Source: Pandoraea vervacti
Lineage (GTDB): Bacteria; Pseudomonadota; Gammaproteobacteria; Burkholderiales; Burkholderiaceae
Direction: 5' to 3'
NCBI RefSeq assembly: GCF_000934605.2
Contig: NZ_CP010897.2
Span: 4,526,001 to 4,590,000, forward strand
DNA: 64,000 nt
The position numbers and the translations under genes are program-made. The notes below the pieces were generated by a model. That model saw nothing but the letters and a program-made list of their open reading frames with translations, was not told where the DNA came from and ran no database searches. This document shows, piece after piece, positions 60,862 through 64,000 of the stretch (positions are counted from its first letter, which is position 1; each line of letters begins with the position of its first letter).

Positions 60862-61281
60862 ATGACGGCTCCTTACGCGTTTTTTGCCTTTGCGTTTTCC
60901 TCCGCCGCGCGCGCATGCGCCGGCGTCCTCGCCCTGGCGCTATGCAGCACATGCACGCCGGCGTTCGCCGCTGGCGATGTCGACGCCGGCAAGGCGTTGT
61001 TTGCCTCGCGCTGCGCGTCGTGTCATGCCGTCGGGCCGATGGCGGCTTCCGGCTTCGGCCCGCAACTCAATGGCCTGTCCACGCGTCGTGCCGGCAGCCT
61101 GAAGGACTTCGAGTATTCGGCGGCCATGAAACAGTCCGGACTGGTGTGGGACGACAAGACGCTCGCTGCGTTCATTGCGAATCCCGGCAATACCGTACCC
61201 GGCACGAAGATGCGCTTCTGGGGGATCGGCAACGAACGCAAGGTCGCGGACCTGATCGCCTATCTGCATACATTCAAGTGA
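60862..61281 (+). CDS. Class I cytochrome c
   Basis: 139 residues. Signal peptide to about residue 37 (TPAFAAGD), haem-binding CASCH at residues 51-55, and axial Met117 in GTKMRFWG. The fold and length (mature about 100 residues) match soluble cytochrome c-type electron carriers of the periplasm. The start is ATG 60862. The last eight bases overlap the convergent phosphatase gene. It is alone in direction, so probably has its own promoter. Confidence 0.92.
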   Translation: MTAPYAFFAFAFSSAARACAGVLALALCSTCTPAFAAGDVDAGKALFASRCASCHAVGPMAASGFGPQLNGLSTRRAGSLKDFEYSAAMKQSGLVWDDKTLAAFIANPGNTVPGTKMRFWGIGNERKVADLIAYLHTFK

Positions 61282-62101
61282 GTCGATCCGCTTGCGCGGC
61301 GTGCCGTCTCGGCGTGCCGTGAAGGTTGCGTGACGCGAGAATCGCATTAGCGAATTCGACAAAGCCCGCGCCCCCCGGCCCCCGCGTCACCCAGCGCGGC
61401 GGCACCGGCAATTGCGGCAGATAATCGACCACCGTGCTGACACCCGCGGTGTGTTTGAAATAGCCGAACATCGGTGCATCGTTGGTCGAATCCCCCGAAT
61501 AGGCGATCCATTCCGACGCCGCATCGGCGTCCACGCCATACACGTCGTCGAGAATACGCAACGACATCGAGAGCTTGTCGTAGCCGCCTATCCAGCCAAG
61601 CACCCAGAGATTATTGACGGTGGCGTTCGCCCCGGCCTGCGTCAGTACGTCGAGGATCCGTTGATCCGATTCCTCGTCGCTGCGACGATAGGCCAGACTC
61701 GTCAATCGGAAGATCTGGTCGTCGGCATGCTCCGCCTGCGGCAAGGTCTCCTTCACCGTCTGTGCGATCGCGCGCAACTGCGCGCCTGTCTGGTCGAGGC
61801 GCTCGTGCGGATGCCAGAAATGCCGCTCGACGTGATGGCCGTCCGGCCCTCTGCGCAGGAATAACCCGCCGTTCTCCGCAATCACCCCGTCGACGGGCCA
61901 CATGCGGGCCATCTGGTCGCACCATCCGGCAGGCGCAGCGGTCACCGGAATGACGCGAATCCCCGCCGCTTCGAGACGCGCCAATGCGTCATACGTCGGC
62001 GCGGGCAGACGTCCCCGATAGGTGAGCGTTTCGTCCATGTCCGTCAACACGAACCGGACGTCGGAGAACTGATGGGGAGGTGCGAGAGAGAGCGCTTGCA
62101 T
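61274..62101 (-). CDS. HAD-family phosphatase (Cof/MPGP-like)
   Basis: 275 residues. HAD motifs: DMDETLTYRG (nucleophile Asp and Thr), VTAAPAGW for motif II, and SGDSTNDAPMFGYF with the metal-binding Asp pair for motif IV. The cap region is of the type IIB kind. It may be a sugar or mannosyl-3-phosphoglycerate phosphatase; the substrate is not certain. It overlaps the cytochrome c 3' end by 8 bp, tail to tail. Confidence 0.88.
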   Translation of the reverse strand: MQALSLAPPHQFSDVRFVLTDMDETLTYRGRLPAPTYDALARLEAAGIRVIPVTAAPAGWCDQMARMWPVDGVIAENGGLFLRRGPDGHHVERHFWHPHERLDQTGAQLRAIAQTVKETLPQAEHADDQIFRLTSLAYRRSDEESDQRILDVLTQAGANATVNNLWVLGWIGGYDKLSMSLRILDDVYGVDADAASEWIAYSGDSTNDAPMFGYFKHTAGVSTVVDYLPQLPVPPRWVTRGPGGAGFVEFANAILASRNLHGTPRRHAAQADRLT

Positions 62102-62291
62102 GGCGGTCGAAATACACGGACAGCGTTCGATTATGCGGTGCGACCCGCCCGCCGCTTAGTCAGAATACGCATATGTATATGACGTGACGTGACGCGCCGC
62201 TCATGGCACTGCCGTCACGTCCCGAGCCTTGCCTTGCGCGAAATGCCGAGTCCCGGGCGATCGGGCATTCGGCATCGCACGCGCAACCGCT

Positions 62292-63062
62292 TCAGATGCG
62301 CGCGTAGTTCTCCGAGGCAAACGTCCAGTTCAATGTCTTCGCAATCGTTTGCGCGAGATAGTCCGCACGGCGATTCTGATAATCGAGGTAGTACGCGTGC
62401 TCCCACACGTCGACGGTCAGCAGCGGCAATTGTCCGTTGCGCGTGAACGGCGTCTCGGCGTTGCCCGTCTTCACGACGGCAAGGTCGCGCCGGTCATCGA
62501 CGACGAGCCATCCCCAGCCGCTGCCGAATTGCGACGCCGAGACCGACACCAATTGCTTCGACAGGGCCTCGAACGAGCCGAATTTTGCGATGATCGCATC
62601 GCTCAGACGCGCGTCCGGCTTCGTTGGCACGGGGCTTAACGACTTCCAGTAGAAGTTGTGATTCCAGGCCTGCGCCGCGTTGTTGAAGATGTCTTCCATG
62701 TCTTCGCGACCATGGGACTTGAGGATGATCTGTTCTAGCGTAGCGTTGGCGAGCGGCGTGTCGGCCAGCAGCTTTTTCAGATTGGTGAAGTAAGCCTGAT
62801 GGTGCTTGCCGTAGTGAATATCGACGGTGCGAGCCGAGATAACGGGCGCAAGCGCGTCCTGCGCGTACGGAAGCTTGGGCAGCGACTGCGGCGACGCACC
62901 GAGATATGCGAGAAGCGCTGCTTCGTCTCGTTGATTGCCGGCGTGGGTCGCGCTGTTCGACGAGGTCGTTGCGGCAAGACTCAGGTTCGACATGACGAGC
63001 GCAGCAGCGCCAAGCGAACCGCTGGCGAGCATCTGACGACGAGACAGATGTGTTTGAGGCAT
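62292..63062 (-). CDS. Iron/manganese superoxide dismutase, exported
   Basis: 256 residues. A twin-arginine-type signal (SRRQMLASGSLGAAALVMSNLSLA) precedes the SOD domain. Metal ligands are in DIHYGKHHQAYFTNL, AQAWNHNFYWKSL, and TVDVWEHAYYLDYQNRRADYL. GSGWGWLVVD is a conserved active-site loop. I started at MPQTHL because GGAG lies six bases upstream; an in-frame ATG at 63068 adds two residues. Most SODs of this family are cytoplasmic, so the export signal is noteworthy. It removes superoxide outside the inner membrane (inference). Confidence 0.92.
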   Translation of the reverse strand: MPQTHLSRRQMLASGSLGAAALVMSNLSLAATTSSNSATHAGNQRDEAALLAYLGASPQSLPKLPYAQDALAPVISARTVDIHYGKHHQAYFTNLKKLLADTPLANATLEQIILKSHGREDMEDIFNNAAQAWNHNFYWKSLSPVPTKPDARLSDAIIAKFGSFEALSKQLVSVSASQFGSGWGWLVVDDRRDLAVVKTGNAETPFTRNGQLPLLTVDVWEHAYYLDYQNRRADYLAQTIAKTLNWTFASENYARI

Positions 63063-63405
63063 GATCATCTCCGTTTTGTTGGGAGGAAGAGAAGGCCCGT
63101 TCAAGGCCCCGCTTGTTCTCATAACGATTCACGGACCGCAGTTATTCCATCGTGTGCGAAAAAATCCGCCAATGGGCAACGTGTCGACATGCGACGCCGG
63201 GCAGTTGGGCGAGACGCTTCGGACCAAAAATCGAACCGTTGACAAAAACCCGTTCACCACCAATGATTTAGCGAGCATTTTTTCACCGCGCGACGCGCTA
63301 TGACGTCCGGCATCTCCCGATCTGCGCCGGATCGACGCAAGACCTTGAAGCACCTGCGAATCACCCGGATTGCCCTCACGTAAATAATGGTCTTCATTGG
63401 AACCC
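63063..63405. other. Intergenic region before the DUF1254 gene
   Basis: 343 bases between the divergent superoxide dismutase and DUF1254 genes. It should hold both promoters. I saw no clear repeat, operator or RNA structure in it. Confidence 0.4.
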
Positions 63406-64000
63406 ATGATGAGAAAAAATCTAAATGCGGTGTTCGTCTTTTCACTTCTCGCATCTCACCTGGCGTTGGCCGCCGCGCCAAAAGTCGATAACGACGCGGT
63501 GATCGAGCGACGGGCCGTGGAAGCCGTTATCTGGGGCATGCCCGCAGTCAATACCGAGCTGATGTTGCAGGCAATGCAGCGCAGCACGTCGGCCCGGGAG
63601 AACGAGGTCGTCTACTGGTCGAAGCCGGTGAACTGGAAGAACCAGACCCTCACGCCGAATCCCGATTCGATTTATTTCATGACCTTCGTGAACACGAAGG
63701 CGTCCGGGCCGCTGGTGGTGGAAATTCCGCCAGCGGACGGCGGCTCTCTCGCCGTGAATATCGTCACCACGTGGCAAATGCCCCTGGAGGACGCCGGCCC
63801 CCAGGGCGCGGATCAGGGCAAAGGCGGCAAATATCTGATTCTGCCGCCGGATTACCAGGACACGCCGCCGCCGGGATACATCGCATTACGATCCGACACG
63901 TATGGCGGCTTCACGCTGATGCGCTCGAACCTCGCAAGCCACAACGATGCCGACGTCGCTAAATCTGTCGAGTACGGAAAACGCATCAAGGTCTATCCGC
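63406..64000 (+). CDS. DUF1254 domain protein (partial, 3' end beyond window)
   Basis: 198 codons and one base are inside the window. Signal peptide (LNAVFVFSLLASHLALAA) and the start of a DUF1254 domain: IERRAVEAVIWGMPAVNTELML, NPDSIYFMTFVNTK, LPPDYQDTPPPGYIALRSDTYGGFTLMRSN. Such proteins usually also have a DUF1214 domain; their function is unknown. Two ATGs in a row (63406 and 63409); the ribosome site is weak (GGAACCC). Confidence 0.9.
   Translation, partial: MMRKNLNAVFVFSLLASHLALAAAPKVDNDAVIERRAVEAVIWGMPAVNTELMLQAMQRSTSARENEVVYWSKPVNWKNQTLTPNPDSIYFMTFVNTKASGPLVVEIPPADGGSLAVNIVTTWQMPLEDAGPQGADQGKGGKYLILPPDYQDTPPPGYIALRSDTYGGFTLMRSNLASHNDADVAKSVEYGKRIKVYP

Noticed and set aside
1..64000. 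Prophage, CRISPR array or defence island
   Set aside because: No phage structural or integrase genes, no regular spacer-repeat array, and no recognisable defence genes; the accessory content is limited to three insertion sequences.

Overview
The window is a GC-rich (roughly 60-65%) chromosomal segment of a beta-proteobacterium. Most gene neighbourhoods are those of Burkholderiaceae: pcnB-folK-deoxynucleoside kinase-panB, recN-nadK-hrcA-hemH-hslR-grpE-dnaK-dnaJ-pabB, glnE next to a yhdP-like gene, aroG next to a PduO-type cobalamin adenosyltransferase, and an ftrABCD iron-uptake operon. A genus such as Pandoraea, Burkholderia or Ralstonia is plausible; the genus is my inference from protein style and gene order.

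Layout. 1-2435: end of pcnB, then folK, a deoxynucleoside kinase and panB. 2514-7620: a TctDE-like two-component pair divergent from a nitrate/sulfonate-type ABC importer. 7649-16331: the heat-shock and haem block on the minus strand (pabBC fusion, dnaJ, dnaK, a thioredoxin-like gene, grpE, hslR, hemH), with two clear sigma-32 promoters. 16452-19127: a large FecR-domain exported protein with a collagen-like stretch and a Pro/Gln-rich repeat tail. 19374-23116: hrcA, nadK, recN. 23198-26014: an IS150-like element that carries a second IS3-family element inside it. 26074-35997: glnE, a yhdP-like AsmA protein, a nitrilase-family amidase and tldD. 36202-37540: aroG behind what looks like a complete Phe/Tyr attenuator. 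37623-43429: cobalamin adenosyltransferase, then D-lactate dehydrogenase-like, glcD, a potassium channel and glcE. 43480-47966: a MocR regulator, a small DUF2917-type gene, glutathione peroxidase, yggS and proC. 48153-51683: a peptidoglycan amidase gene cut by an IS66 element. 51765-56336: ubiA and ftrABCD with a Fur box. 56632-60625: an Lrp regulator divergent from a polar amino acid ABC importer. 60862-64000: cytochrome c, a HAD phosphatase, an exported superoxide dismutase and the start of a DUF1254 gene.

The region is mainly core genome. The accessory part is three insertion sequences, all with intact inverted ends and exact target duplications, so their insertion histories can be read. 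One landed in the loop of the recN terminator hairpin, one in the frameshift region of another IS, and one in the amidase gene, whose ancestral frame can be restored by removing it. The most interesting regulatory structure is the aroG leader: a 32-codon peptide with a Phe/Tyr run, three mutually exclusive pairing segments and a strong terminator.

No tRNA, rRNA, CRISPR array or prophage was recognised.
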